Assembly (NCBI GenBank): GCA_002427745.1
Contig: DIYF01000159.1
Location: 28,468 to 92,467, forward strand
From: Roseivirga sp. UBA6061
GTDB lineage: Bacteria; Bacteroidota; Bacteroidia; Cytophagales; Cyclobacteriaceae
Direction of reading: 5' to 3'
DNA length: 64,000 bases
In this document: positions 45,611-53,842 of the stretch, piece after piece
How positions within the stretch are numbered: the first letter of the stretch is position 1
How the letters are laid out: every line of letters begins with the position of its first letter
The notes under the pieces: model-generated
What the model was told of the DNA's origin: nothing
Seen by the model: only the letters and a program-made list of their open reading frames with translations
The model's database searches: none
Position numbers and translations under genes: made by a program

Positions 45611-46135
45611 TTAGTTATCGTACTGAGCAGGTTCAATTTCTGCATCATCAGGCAACCATCCGCTATTTATTTCCTTAACTAATTCTGTGAGGCGCTTTTT
45701 TACTCTTCGTGTTGTAAAGTCAACGCAAACAACTTTGTTGACTTCTTGATGACCGTCATATGCAAGAACTGCCGCAAACCAGAAGCCTTGACTGAAATTC
45801 TGATGCATGGTTGTCATCGGTGATTGTTCGTAATCATACTTCTTACCAGTCCTCTCTTCGTATTGAACAGCTCGCCAGCATATTTCCTCGTCAAAGTATT
45901 GTTCTGTTAACCCAGCAAGTTCTCCGGCACTGCAGGTATAAGCTACATTCTTATCCAATATTCTGACGGTACTTTCGTCTAGTATTTCCTTATTCTCGTT
46001 GTCTGCAATTGTGAAAACAACCCATTTTTCAGTCGGAAGTAGATTTGACCACACCGGGTTACTCTGCGTTGAAAGGTAGAGTATTTCCCGATTGTCTATT
46101 GTCCCTATCTGTTCCATTTTAGGTCTCTTGCTCAA
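45611..46135 (-). CDS. Hypothetical protein
   Basis: 174 residues, soluble. Distinctive parts are 'PTEKWVVFTIADNENKEILD', 'YTCSAGELAGLTEQYFDEEI', 'MHQNFSQGFWFAAVLAYDGH' and 'INSGWLPDDAEIEPAQYDN'. I do not recognise the family. Several genes in this array encode similar small acidic proteins of the immunity or toxin-neutralising type, so this is one possibility, but only by context. Confidence 0.5.
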   Translation of the reverse strand: MSKRPKMEQIGTIDNREILYLSTQSNPVWSNLLPTEKWVVFTIADNENKEILDESTVRILDKNVAYTCSAGELAGLTEQYFDEEICWRAVQYEERTGKKYDYEQSPMTTMHQNFSQGFWFAAVLAYDGHQEVNKVVCVDFTTRRVKKRLTELVKEINSGWLPDDAEIEPAQYDN

Positions 46136-46152
46136 TTCTTCTACATCTGGAA

Positions 46153-46200
46153 GTTGTCAAAAATATGGTCGATCATCAAGCTAATAAGTCCTGGATCAGC
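46153..46200. repeat. Family A intergenic repeat, copy A2
   Basis: GTTGTCAAAAATATGGTCGA then TCATCAAGCTAATAAGTCCT and GGATCAGC. The right end reaches within 5 bases of the stop codon of the next gene. Near-identical to A1 over 24 bases. Confidence 0.75.
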
Positions 46201-46204
46201 ATGG

Positions 46205-46801
46205 TCATGTAACCTGGTAGAGCTGAACCGCGAGCCTGTGTTGGTGGCTGTAAAAAAGGAAGATCTTTTTGTCACAAGAATCATCGCAAATGCTGTCCGT
46301 CTCAAATTCTGTAATGAAGGTCATGGGCTTACCATCCGGATCAAGCGGTGTTTCATCTGCCTGCCACCAGTCTGGTTCGCCTCCGATTGGTAAGTTGGCT
46401 ATGCCGAAAGTGCTTCCCATTTCGCGGAATCGGGACTTTGATTCAAAGTAGGTCTCTTTTGTCTTTTCCTGCCACTCTTTCCAGTCTTCGGTAGGGGTGA
46501 AGAAGCCGAAGTCAGTCTGGAATTTGTACTTCCCGTTTCTCAGCTCGAAAGAAATCATACAGTCCTTACAGTAGTCAGTGAAATACTTTGCCGCATCCTG
46601 GTTGTAAGGGTCCTCGTTAAACTGAATCAAATGGATTTTGTCGTCTCCCCATGCTTTGTTGATATCACTTAAAGTGATTGAGCATACTGGAAAGAAGAAC
46701 TCCCGGCACTTGTCCAGATCTGTTTCAAACACCTCTTCTATTTCCGGAAAGATGTGAATTTCAGAATTCTTAGGTCTTCTAAACAGGTTGAATAGTCTCA
46801 T
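46205..46801 (-). CDS. DUF1963 (YwqG-like) domain protein
   Basis: 198 residues. 'LPIGGEPDWWQADETPLDPD' then 'GKPMTFITEFETDSICDDSC' and 'KKIFLFYSHQHRLAVQLYQV' follow the C-terminal YwqG pattern ('iGG.P.w.Q...P...g.pm.fl.Q'). YwqG-type proteins are found in toxin-immunity loci, and the fold has no assigned activity. It ends at the edge of repeat A2. Confidence 0.65.
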   Translation of the reverse strand: MRLFNLFRRPKNSEIHIFPEIEEVFETDLDKCREFFFPVCSITLSDINKAWGDDKIHLIQFNEDPYNQDAAKYFTDYCKDCMISFELRNGKYKFQTDFGFFTPTEDWKEWQEKTKETYFESKSRFREMGSTFGIANLPIGGEPDWWQADETPLDPDGKPMTFITEFETDSICDDSCDKKIFLFYSHQHRLAVQLYQVT

Positions 46802-46952
46802 GATTTGTTGTATTCGTGGTAAGGGGCAATACGTAGAGCACTAGGGACAATGCTGTGTCTGCACAATGGCACAGAAGGTAACCCAATCTGTGTTTTGTGC
46901 TTTGATTTACTCATTAAACAAGAAACGAATATTTGTTCACCCTTGAGGGGTG

Positions 46953-47315
46953 TTACTTTTTGTTTTTCTGATTCCAGTTGTCCAGCCAGGATTGATAACC
47001 TATGGCCTCAGCACTGTCATTTTGTGCTGCGGCCCTAATGATGTCAAGTGCCATTTCGATAGTGACCGCGTCAATTGGTAGTCGCTCCAGGGAATGTATT
47101 GAGGCCCACAAATTTGTGTTGTTGTCCTGAATGTACAGGAGCTCGGTAAATTGTTTAATGGCTTTTTCTGACTGCTCATATTTTATGGCTTCAACAATCT
47201 CATACATTCTGTTCACCGATTTGTTGTGTTTTTTTACCGAAGCCTTGTCACCATAGTCCGTAGCTGCACAATTTTCTGTAAGTGCCTTGTATTCTTCGAT
47301 CAATCCCATCTTCAT
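46953..47315 (-). CDS. DUF2019-like small helical protein
   Basis: 120 residues (Met at 47309 is an equally good start). 'LIEEYKALTENCAATDYGDK' at the N-terminus and 'ALDIIRAAAQNDSAEAIGYQ' with 'SWLDNWNQKNKK' at the C-terminus match the DUF2019 layout (a helical repeat with one Trp-rich end). No function is known for DUF2019. It lies in the array and starts 61 bases before the serine hydrolase stop. Confidence 0.6.
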   Translation of the reverse strand: MKMGLIEEYKALTENCAATDYGDKASVKKHNKSVNRMYEIVEAIKYEQSEKAIKQFTELLYIQDNNTNLWASIHSLERLPIDAVTIEMALDIIRAAAQNDSAEAIGYQSWLDNWNQKNKK

Positions 47316-47375
47316 TTCTTAATTCTTTTTCAAAAATCTTTTCTGACTTGCTGATAAAACCGGTTACTTGTCTTG

Positions 47376-48413
47376 TTATAAGCCCTTTTGCTTTCTTAGT
47401 ATTTTGGCAATGCGGTTATTGACGATTTCCGATAAGTTCCAGTTATACAGTTTGGGATCGGTTGTACTGTAGAACTCAATAATAACAGCGTCCAGGTCTT
47501 TATGATATTTTGCAAAACTCTGGTATCCGGGAACCCAACCGGCATGTTCATACTCATAGACGGAAGCATAGATTTCCTGTTCTCCCGGTGCAAACAGTGA
47601 TCCATCATTTAATGCCCTCAGGAAAATTCCTACGTCTTCTGCTGTGGCGAGCATGCCATGTTCATCTGCCTTCAGGTCATGGGGATAGCCCACATGGTAG
47701 CCGCTCATTACATCGTCTAAGTCTACCTCACTGAGCGAACCGAAAGTGTGGTTAAGGTCCAGTGGCAGCAGAATTTCTTCCCTAATGAAGTCAAAGTTCT
47801 CATAACCCAGCACATCATCCATGATCTTATTGAGCAACAGGTAATTGGTGTTGCAGTATTCATAGTCTTTACCGGGCTCAAAGTTGGCTGGCTTGTCCAG
47901 AATCAAGGCAAGGCTTTCTTCATAGGTTTGTGTTGGGGCTGCCCAGAAATTCGGAGCGTCTGTAAAATTAGGAATCCCACTTCTGTGCTTTATCATCAGC
48001 CTCAGTGTGATTTTCTCAGCATTTTCGATCCTCCCCACCAGTTCAGGTAAATAGTCAGCGATGGTTTTATCCAGAGAAAGCCGTCCATCACGCACCAGTT
48101 TAGTCACAGCCACCGCATCATATAGCTTGCTGATGCTGGCAATCTTAAAGAGGGCATCAGGTCTGGCGGGTATCTTGGATTCTCGGTTATGCCAGCCGGA
48201 AGCAAAATACTGAGGTGGCTTACCAGCCTGGTGGACATAGACAATCATTCCGTCAAAGCCATGGCCTATAGCTTCATCCGCCTGTTCCTGAATAGTATCA
48301 GGCAGAGGAAGTATCCATGCCTTGACTAATAGCCAGGGTACAAAGAACAGGGAGGATATAGAAGCAAGGATAAACACTACCCTCAGAACGTTTTTTGTCT
48401 TTTTCTTTGTCAT
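47376..48413 (-). CDS. Serine hydrolase, beta-lactamase class C-like fold
   Basis: 345 residues with an N-terminal membrane anchor (about 12-33). The SxxK motif is S93-I-S-K96 and the YxN motif is YCN in 'YEYCNTNYLLLNKIM'. A third motif is HAG in 'YEHAGWVPGYQS'. The family contains DD-peptidases, esterases and AmpC-type beta-lactamases. The N-terminal anchor and the lack of an H-x-K-T-G motif point to a periplasmic DD-peptidase or esterase. Monocistronic within the array. Confidence 0.85.
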   Translation of the reverse strand: MTKKKTKNVLRVVFILASISSLFFVPWLLVKAWILPLPDTIQEQADEAIGHGFDGMIVYVHQAGKPPQYFASGWHNRESKIPARPDALFKIASISKLYDAVAVTKLVRDGRLSLDKTIADYLPELVGRIENAEKITLRLMIKHRSGIPNFTDAPNFWAAPTQTYEESLALILDKPANFEPGKDYEYCNTNYLLLNKIMDDVLGYENFDFIREEILLPLDLNHTFGSLSEVDLDDVMSGYHVGYPHDLKADEHGMLATAEDVGIFLRALNDGSLFAPGEQEIYASVYEYEHAGWVPGYQSFAKYHKDLDAVIIEFYSTTDPKLYNWNLSEIVNNRIAKILRKQKGL

Positions 48414-48511
48414 AGTGTTTCAGCAGTGAACTTTCTGATTGCATTTATTAAGCTGCATTGGTTGTAGCTGGCGGAGGTATAAGGTAATTCGGGCCTTGCC
48501 ATTGCCAGGTG

Positions 48512-48889
48512 CTACTTCTTTTCTTCGCGCAGAATTTTCTCCATTTTCCGGCCTTTGGCCAGTTCATCAATCAGCTTTTCCATTTGTCTGCATTGCCTGT
48601 ACAGATTAAATTCATCCTCAATTTCTTCAATGCGATAACCACAAACCACGCCTTTGATCATATGTGCGTTTGGATGTATTTCAGCCTTTTCAAAAAAGGT
48701 TCTGAAAGTGGCTTTTTCATCCATCAGTGCCTGTAAAGCCTCCTGATCAAAACCGGTAAACCATTCAAGTACCTGGTTGAGCTCTTCCCGGGTTCTGCCA
48801 TTTTTCTCCAGTCTGTTAAGGTAAAGCGGGTAAATGGAGGCAAATATCATATTGGCTACTTTTTCCTCTTTTTCGGCTGTTACTTTCAT
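48512..48889 (-). CDS. DUF2200 family protein
   Basis: 125 residues. 'IFASIYPLYLNRLEKNGRTR' and 'EELNQVLEWFTGFDQEALQA' and 'HMIKGVVCGYRIEEIEDEF' are the family's typical strings; 'KVTAEKEEKVANM' is the N-terminus. DUF2200 proteins are small and helical with unknown function. The gene starts 48 bases before family A copy A3. Confidence 0.9.
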   Translation of the reverse strand: MKVTAEKEEKVANMIFASIYPLYLNRLEKNGRTREELNQVLEWFTGFDQEALQALMDEKATFRTFFEKAEIHPNAHMIKGVVCGYRIEEIEDEFNLYRQCRQMEKLIDELAKGRKMEKILREEKK

Positions 48890-48936
48890 TTGTATCTCAT
48901 TTTTTATTGATAGGTACTTATCGTTTACATACTTAA

Positions 48937-49000
48937 TTTGCCAAAAAGCAGGGCAATAATCAATCGAAACAGATAAAGGTCAGGCTTTTGTCTTTCCTCT
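48937..49000. repeat. Family A intergenic repeat, copy A3
   Basis: TTTGCCAAAAAGCAGGGCAA then TAATCAATCGAAACAGATAA and AGGTCAGGCTTTTGTCTTTC. It shares AATCAATCGAAACAGATA with copy A4 and the loop-like TCAGGCTTTT with A5. Lies 48 bases upstream of the DUF2200 start. Confidence 0.75.
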
Positions 49001-49054
49001 CTTCCTGATGAAAGAGGGAGCAACAACTTCAACGCAGGGCTTACTTCTAATGAG

Positions 49055-49172
49055 TTATTCAGTAAGCACAAATTGCCAGGATACACCATACTTATCTTCG
49101 CACCATCCGAATAGCCTGCCGAATCCATAATCCCCTTCACCCTGGTAGTCGTCCAGAGGAACCATCATCTGA
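49055..49172 (-). pseudogene. C-terminal fragment of a VOC protein gene (duplicate of 50919-51347)
   Basis: About 130 bases (49043-49172) match 50907-51036 with around six mismatches. The fragment reads 'MMVPLDDYQGEGDYGFGRLF' then 'GWCEDKYGVSWQFVLTE' and ends in TAA at 49055. Only the last third of the VOC protein is present; the N-terminal part is missing and an unrelated sequence precedes it. No frameshift is seen within the fragment. It is best read as a duplicate truncated during rearrangement. Confidence 0.8.
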
Positions 49173-49237
49173 GTCTGGTACCAAAGCCCAGCCGACCGTA
49201 CGGCAGGCATGGGCAGAGATATATTATTGGCATTTCG

Positions 49238-49918
49238 TTATTTTGTTTTACTCAGTCTTTCCCTTTCAAATTCTTCAGACCTTCTTATTTGCTCCTCCAG
49301 ATTCCATTCAAAATCAAATCTGTTTTTAAGGAATTGCGCGATCGGCTCAAGTCCAATGTCAGCTCTTCTTTTATCTATATTTTCTGGCTCAAAAACAGGC
49401 CAAAGGTTAAAGCTCCCGGTTTCCGGATAGTATTTCATTTGCCCGCCATAGATTTGTAAATCTCCTCTTTCAGTCGCTATTCTATCTTCGGCTCTGACTA
49501 AAAATCGAGGTTCCAGCTTTTGATCCTTTACGGCTTGCCTCATCATTGGCAGATATTGTATTCGAACTGTATTATCTGAATGTTGTATCACATTGCATAT
49601 CGTCCAATTTCCTTGTTCACCTGCCATTTCTTTCGCAGGCCACCCGTATTTATCCAGAATATCCTTTACTTTTCTTTCATTGATGACATGATTCTTCTCA
49701 TAGATCGCTTGTTGTTCTTTGACTAATGCTGATTCCGGACCATATATTTTCATAAGTGAATCTCTTAAGGTAATTGGTCGCTGTTCAGTTTTCCAGATAG
49801 TGTCTAGGACTGCAATCAAATCTTCTTGATGCTCCGATGTCATTGAGATGCTTTCGGACTTGGTTTTACCAGAGCAACTCATTGCTAATAGCAGACTGAT
49901 TAACGGAAGATATTTCAT
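49238..49918 (-). CDS. DUF6624 lipoprotein
   Basis: 226 residues with lipobox AMSC (Cys 15). The core 'LRDSLMKIYGPESALVKEQQ' then 'VKDILDKYGWPAKEMAGEQG' and a helical 'PMMRQAVKDQKLEPRF' plus 'LEDRIATERGDLQIYG' (here 'RAEDRIATERGDLQIYGGQM') match the DUF6624 consensus. The domain is found in Bacteroidota proteins of unknown function, some linked to toxins. It starts 24 bases from the barrel protein stop. Confidence 0.85.
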   Translation of the reverse strand: MKYLPLISLLLAMSCSGKTKSESISMTSEHQEDLIAVLDTIWKTEQRPITLRDSLMKIYGPESALVKEQQAIYEKNHVINERKVKDILDKYGWPAKEMAGEQGNWTICNVIQHSDNTVRIQYLPMMRQAVKDQKLEPRFLVRAEDRIATERGDLQIYGGQMKYYPETGSFNLWPVFEPENIDKRRADIGLEPIAQFLKNRFDFEWNLEEQIRRSEEFERERLSKTK

Positions 49919-49942
49919 TCTCCAATATTGCCAGATTATGGC

Positions 49943-50593
49943 TTAAAAATTCATACCGATGTAAATGTTTGGTTCAAACAGAAAGTAGTTTCTCCATTTA
50001 TCGTCCAGCACCTTAAACCCATCAGGCGCATTGTTATCAAACATCCAGTGCTGACAATGAATCTGAGGCTCTATGAAAAATCGTTTTTTCTTACCAATTG
50101 AGATATGGTAGCCCAAATGATATGAGTTATAAAGTTTAAAACCATTTCCAATTTTGTTTCCGTTCAGATCCAGGTAGGTTTGAAATTGCGGCAGAACTTC
50201 AACAGTGGCAAATAGCCCTTTCCATAGCATGCGCTGGTAAGACACGCCTATTCCTGATTCCCGGACATGTCCCGGATAAAATTCACTTTCTGTTTTTAAC
50301 TTATCCAAAAGACCATCCCAATATTGAATTCCCATGGGTTGAAACAACCGCCAGGTGGCAAACTTCAGCCCAATGATATTCTTATTATCCAGGTTGCGTT
50401 TTATATGAAACTCCACCATCTGTGTACTCTGGCGATCGTTCCAGTCTCCCCCGATACGATCTGTTATAATAAAATAAGGTAAACTGACCCGGTACTTATG
50501 GGCTACTTCAGTTTCTTTATCCAGTGGTGGGTTGATTTGAGCAAAAGCACTAAGTGTGCAGGAAAACAAGAGAATTGTTAATAGATTTTTCAT
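49943..50593 (-). CDS. Outer-membrane beta-barrel protein
   Basis: 216 residues with a signal peptide (1-18, SAFAQ). Eight amphipathic strands end in the aromatic 'LFEPNIYIGMNF'. Phrases 'YRVSLPYFIITDRIGGDWND', 'IGLKFATWRLFQPMGIQYWD' and 'YHLGYHISIGKKKRFFIEPQ' are typical small Bacteroidota barrels such as those classed as acyloxyacyl-hydrolase-like. No active-site motif is visible. Probably an 8-stranded porin-like or adhesion protein. Its tail is 24 bases from the DUF6624 gene. Confidence 0.65.
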   Translation of the reverse strand: MKNLLTILLFSCTLSAFAQINPPLDKETEVAHKYRVSLPYFIITDRIGGDWNDRQSTQMVEFHIKRNLDNKNIIGLKFATWRLFQPMGIQYWDGLLDKLKTESEFYPGHVRESGIGVSYQRMLWKGLFATVEVLPQFQTYLDLNGNKIGNGFKLYNSYHLGYHISIGKKKRFFIEPQIHCQHWMFDNNAPDGFKVLDDKWRNYFLFEPNIYIGMNF

Positions 50594-50918
50594 GACCTTA
50601 ACTTTTTAATGTTCTGAGTGATTAACTGTTTTTTACAAAGGTCAGGAATGAATGAAAGTGAGACCTATGAGCTATACAGCCAAATCCATAAACTTTGCGG
50701 AAGTCATAAAAACTATGGCGCAGGGATATAAATTATGAAGCAAACAACTGAATTCTTCATGGTATTATGGAGAATACCAATAGTGTGGGTTGCTATAAAT
50801 TTTGCTGGTTTTGAACCGGCCGGAAGCCAGATCAGACGCATGTTTCAGCACCGGAAACTTTGCAGATCGGCCTTTGGGTGTAAAAACTTAGTGTAGATCA
50901 GGGGGGACTTCTAACGAG
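50594..50918. other. Intergenic region, no supported gene
   Basis: 325 bases. A plus-strand frame 50735-50896 (53 residues, start MKQTTEFFMVLWRI) is present, but it has no upstream signal or homologue recognised and opposes the local direction. The right edge is the start of the duplicated block shared with the VOC fragment at 49043. Confidence 0.35.
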
Positions 50919-51347
50919 TTATTCAGCAAGTATAAATTGCCAGGATACACCATACTTATCTTCGCACCATCCGAATTGCCTGCCGAATCCATAATCCCCT
51001 TCACCCTGGTAGTCGTCCAGAGGAACCATCACCTGACCATCATTTGAAGAAAGCTTCTCGAAAAGGGTGTGTATCACTTCCTCTGAATTATCGCTGATAA
51101 GAAGTGAAACAGCAGGTGAGAAAGACCAGGCATGATTGTAATTACTTTCTGAGACCATATAGTCCGTGCCGTTTAGCGTAAACACGCCATACTTAATAAG
51201 CTCGGGTGTACCGCCTGACTCTCCCTCTGAGTACTTTGTTATGCTTTTAATTTCAGAATTCGGAAAGATGGAAGTATAAAAATTGATGGCTTCCTCGGCC
51301 TTTCCACATTGGTCTCCTACAAATGTTAGAAATGTTGTGATGGTCAT
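50919..51347 (-). CDS. VOC family protein, PhnB/3-demethylubiquinone-methyltransferase-like
   Basis: 142 residues. 'TFLTFVGDQCGKAEEAINFY' and 'TSIFPNSEIKSITKYSEGES' start the PhnB-like VOC, and the tail 'FGWCEDKYGVSWQFILAE' ends it. It belongs to the group annotated as 'PhnB/3-demethylubiquinone-9 3-methyltransferase domain' proteins with no proven activity. The last 130 bases also occur as a separate fragment at 49043. The start lies 70 bases from repeat A4. Confidence 0.9.
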   Translation of the reverse strand: MTITTFLTFVGDQCGKAEEAINFYTSIFPNSEIKSITKYSEGESGGTPELIKYGVFTLNGTDYMVSESNYNHAWSFSPAVSLLISDNSEEVIHTLFEKLSSNDGQVMVPLDDYQGEGDYGFGRQFGWCEDKYGVSWQFILAE

Positions 51348-51417
51348 TTGCTTTGCTTCTTTAACAGTGGTTATCAGCAGTCTTGTCTGATTACTGCCAA
51401 CTCGATTGCATACTGAA

Positions 51418-51482
51418 TTTGGTTAAAAGCCCTATAATAACCAATCGAAACAGATAGAGGTCGAACTTTAGTCTGGCCTCTC
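51418..51482. repeat. Family A intergenic repeat, copy A4
   Basis: TTTGGTTAAAAGCCCTATAA then TAACCAATCGAAACAGATAG and AGGTCGAACTTTAGTCTGGC. AGAGG (51456-51460) can pair with CCTCT (51477-51481). It ends 8 bases before the stop of the next gene and lies 71 bases upstream of the VOC start. Confidence 0.75.
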
Positions 51483-51489
51483 TTTCATG

Positions 51490-51843
51490 CTAATAGCCCG
51501 TCATGATGAAATTAGCACCTTCCTCGAGTTTATCCATAAAGTCAAGTTTGAAGCTGTGTTTGTATTCGGGAAGTACATGCCGGCTCATTTTTAGCAGATC
51601 TTCTTTAGAAAATATAAACTCATCGGGCTCGTACACTTTGTAAAATGATTTGTCCATTCCTTTGCGCTGGTAAGAAAGCTCTTCGTACCAAAAGCCCGAC
51701 TCCGTTATGCCATCTTCGTATTGTCGTTCACACTGGAAGCTTTGGTATTCAGGAAGTAATTCCGGATTGTCATCTGTGCTAAGCCAGCAGAATTCATCTA
51801 CGGGTTCGTTTACGATTCTGATAAGTGAAATATCTAAGCCCAT
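51490..51843 (-). CDS. Hypothetical acidic protein
   Basis: 117 residues. The N-terminus 'MGLDISLIRIVNEP' resembles proteins of phage or immunity type that start MGLDI. Others are 'SGFWYEELSYQRKGMDKSFY' and 'LPEYKHSFKLDFMDKLEEGA'. No family is named with confidence. The array context suggests an immunity-type role, but this is only inference. Confidence 0.45.
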   Translation of the reverse strand: MGLDISLIRIVNEPVDEFCWLSTDDNPELLPEYQSFQCERQYEDGITESGFWYEELSYQRKGMDKSFYKVYEPDEFIFSKEDLLKMSRHVLPEYKHSFKLDFMDKLEEGANFIMTGY

Positions 51844-51883
51844 GGTGATATGCTAATTCTCCATTACTCGTTTATCGGTGGAA

Positions 51884-51952
51884 GTTGCTCAAAAGCCACA
51901 TCAATAGCCAATATGAACAGAGTCAGATCAGGCTTTTTTCTCTTTCTGTTCT
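51884..51952. repeat. Family A intergenic repeat, copy A5
   Basis: GTTGCTCAAAAGCCACATCA then ATAGCCAATATGAACAGAGT and CAGATCAGGCTTTTTTCTCT. GAACAGA (51915-51921) pairs perfectly with TCTGTTC (51945-51951), giving a 7-base stem different in sequence from those of A3 and A4. Lies about 40 bases upstream of the 51490 gene start. Confidence 0.75.
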
Positions 51953-52041
51953 CAAGGGATTTAGTGAGGTTTCTTTGAGTTAATTTGTGAAGGTCTGGTG
52001 GTTGTAAAGGACTTGTTAGGATTGAGTGTTTGGCTGAGTTA

Positions 52042-52067
52042 CCTCCTTGTTACAAATACAGAGGAGG
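52042..52067. repeat. Family C hairpin, copy C1
   Basis: CCTCC...GGAGG stem around a loop TTGTTACAAATACA (52042-52067). The same loop type recurs at 55708 and 58385. No T run, so not a terminator. Confidence 0.6.
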
Positions 52068-52102
52068 GCGGAAAGTTATTCCGGGAATTTCTGGCTTTTG
52101 GG

Positions 52103-52759
52103 TCATGTTGGATTACTATCTTGTATTTTGTACCTCACATAGAACCCTTTTGAATGATCCGTTGACCAGTTTAAATCTGTCGCCAATTCAATATTATTTG
52201 AATCGTATACAGATGGATTCAGGTGTTTTGCTATTTCAATCGGTTCTAGTTCATTCGGACATACAATCACAAGTTCTTTGACCTGTAGACTTGTTTTAAT
52301 GATTCCGTTGTCCTGAATATGATCCAAAATACCGCCACTCATCATTCCATAACTTTCACTGTTTGTTAATGAGTATTTTAACTCTACTTCAATCTTGGAG
52401 TTGTCAATATTTCCAAATTTGAGTGAAGGAACTGTGAAATGAAGGGAGTTTGAAAATGAGCCAATTCTATCCTCTTTTTCGCCCTCTATGGTCTTTCCTT
52501 GTAAATCATAAATTGAACTTATCTCTAGAGGTGCTATGTAATCATATAGTTCAATGCTCATGTTAAAAGGAGCAGTTGACTTTTGTTGACCATAAAATGG
52601 GTCATTATATTCGAAATCATTCATCTGAAATTCAATCCAGATATTGAAGATCTTTTTAGTCCTTGGAAAAGAGTTGTCTATTTGACTATGAATTACGCCT
52701 CCAACAGGTGCAATTTTCGAATACAATTCACCGGTTATTTCTTTCCAGTTCTGTTCCAT
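52103..52759 (-). CDS. Hypothetical protein
   Basis: 218 residues from ATG 52759 (MEQNWKEITGELYSKIAPVG). The Met at 52849 reads through repeat B1 and is rejected. The protein is beta-rich ('LYDYIAPLEISSIYDLQGKT', 'SKIEVELKYSLTNSESYGMM'), with a C-terminal 'LNWSTDHSKGFYVRYKIQ'. No family is recognised. It starts 17 bases from the family B repeat. Because it is an isolated gene in an array, it may be a toxin, an immunity protein or unrelated cargo. Confidence 0.45.
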   Translation of the reverse strand: MEQNWKEITGELYSKIAPVGGVIHSQIDNSFPRTKKIFNIWIEFQMNDFEYNDPFYGQQKSTAPFNMSIELYDYIAPLEISSIYDLQGKTIEGEKEDRIGSFSNSLHFTVPSLKFGNIDNSKIEVELKYSLTNSESYGMMSGGILDHIQDNGIIKTSLQVKELVIVCPNELEPIEIAKHLNPSVYDSNNIELATDLNWSTDHSKGFYVRYKIQDSNPT

Positions 52760-52775
52760 TCTCTTGTTTGTTGTA

Positions 52776-52920
52776 ATACTCTGACTATGTGTTGTTCCTT
52801 TCCTTAACTGTGTGGAACTGTCGTACCTGGTGGCCTTAGCCAAAGCCACGTCTTTTTCAACTCTGTCCGACTGTCAGACAGATTTGCCTAAAGATAGCCA
52901 GGTGCTAAACAGATGGTTGG
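52776..52920 (-). repeat. Family B structured repeat, copy B1
   Basis: A divergent copy. It retains the GCCAAAG core (TTAGCCAAAGCC), a hairpin CTGTC-CGACTGTCA-GACAG, and AAAGATAGCC at its far end. The stem bases differ from those of B2 and B3 while still pairing. It lies 17 bases upstream of the start codon at 52759. Confidence 0.75.
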
Positions 52921-52927
52921 CAAGCAT

Positions 52928-53362
52928 TTAATTTATTTTCAAAAATTCCTTATATCTATTAAACATATCTTTCCTGATCTGCCAGGTGGTGTCGAAGGTT
53001 TTCAAGAGACTCAGATTTTCATGGAATAGCTCACATATTTTTTTCCATGAGCCTTTATTTCTGTTCCAGTAATCTTTATCACTGTTCAATACATTACACA
53101 GCAAGTCTCCAGAGTAGCATTCGCCTCCAGCTAAGATGTTTTTTTCAAGTTCTTCAATAGCCAGGGGAATCAGGAAGTCCAGTCCAATATCCTGCTCAAT
53201 CATTTGCCTTAGGTTCTCAATTGTGAATTCTTTGAGGGGCTTTTTTCGGAGAGCATTACATTCCACAATTAACCAATCTTGCTTATCTAATTCTGACAGT
53301 TGGGGCCAAACCTTCTTTTCTAAAGATTCTAGTGACTTATTCTTCCAATTTGAAGTACTCAT
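52928..53362 (-). CDS. CdiI-like contact-dependent growth inhibition immunity protein
   Basis: 144 residues. The pattern 'NWKNKSLESLEKKVWPQLSE', 'LIVECNALRKKPLKEFTIEN', 'LRQMIEQDIGLDFLIPLAIE', 'ELEKNILAGGECYSGDLLCN' is the consensus of the CDI_I family (LR.li.Q..gL..LvPLAie.L..np...g.yY.GDLL). Such proteins bind and neutralise a matching CdiA-CT or similar toxin. No CdiA/CdiB or polymorphic toxin gene is next to it, so it would be an orphan immunity gene. It is preceded on the minus strand by an uncharacterised gap. Confidence 0.8.
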   Translation of the reverse strand: MSTSNWKNKSLESLEKKVWPQLSELDKQDWLIVECNALRKKPLKEFTIENLRQMIEQDIGLDFLIPLAIEELEKNILAGGECYSGDLLCNVLNSDKDYWNRNKGSWKKICELFHENLSLLKTFDTTWQIRKDMFNRYKEFLKIN

Positions 53363-53498
53363 TCTGTAATGCTTGTCAACATCCGAAGGTATCAGAGGTG
53401 AATTGAGGAGGAATTTTACTCACAAACCAGTCGGTTTTGCAATAACTATGGTCTTGCTTAATTATCACTATTACTTGGATAGATAGTTGACAATAGAT

Positions 53499-53831
53499 TT
53501 AATACTTATAAACGTCTCCATTTTTCAAAAGGGTTTCAGCCTCTTTCCAACCTGGGAGAGTATCACCATCAACTGTTACGGTTCTGATTTCCTTAGCAAT
53601 TTTGCTGCTGGCCTTCATTGCCTCTAAATGAGCCCCGCTTTTAGCAAAAGCCTTAAGTTCTGTTTCGTTATTCCATAGTGTCATGGTATAATGTGTAGTC
53701 CAGAATCCTTTCTTTTTGAAGTCTTTGTAGTTTGTCGCTTTTAGCTGAGTAATAATGCTCATGGCCCGGGCAGATAGAGCAAAAAACTTAAAAGGGCCCT
53801 TTAATTCTATGGAGGTAATGGTGATTTTCAT
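53499..53831 (-). CDS. Small dimeric alpha-beta-barrel-type protein, DUF3291-like
   Basis: 110 residues. 'MKITITSIELKGPFKFFALS' then 'FWTTHYTMTLWNNETELKAF' and 'SGAHLEAMKASSKIAKEI' follow the layout of DUF3291 or antibiotic-monooxygenase-like alpha-beta-barrels (a strand, a helix carrying AMS, a Trp strand and an HxxAM helix). No active site is seen. The start is 12 bases from repeat B2. Confidence 0.55.
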   Translation of the reverse strand: MKITITSIELKGPFKFFALSARAMSIITQLKATNYKDFKKKGFWTTHYTMTLWNNETELKAFAKSGAHLEAMKASSKIAKEIRTVTVDGDTLPGWKEAETLLKNGDVYKY

Positions 53832-53842
53832 TTTTACCCTTG

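Noticed and set aside
48925..49140. 71-residue minus-strand frame
   Set aside because: Out of frame with the VOC fragment and reads through repeat A3; the fragment in the other frame explains the sequence.
50735..50896. 53-residue plus-strand frame MKQTTEFFMVLWRI...
   Set aside because: No homologue recognised, opposes the local gene direction, lies in a low-information gap and has no clear start signal.
52759..52849. N-terminal extension of the 52103 protein
   Set aside because: The extra 30 residues are encoded by repeat B1, with a better Met at 52759.
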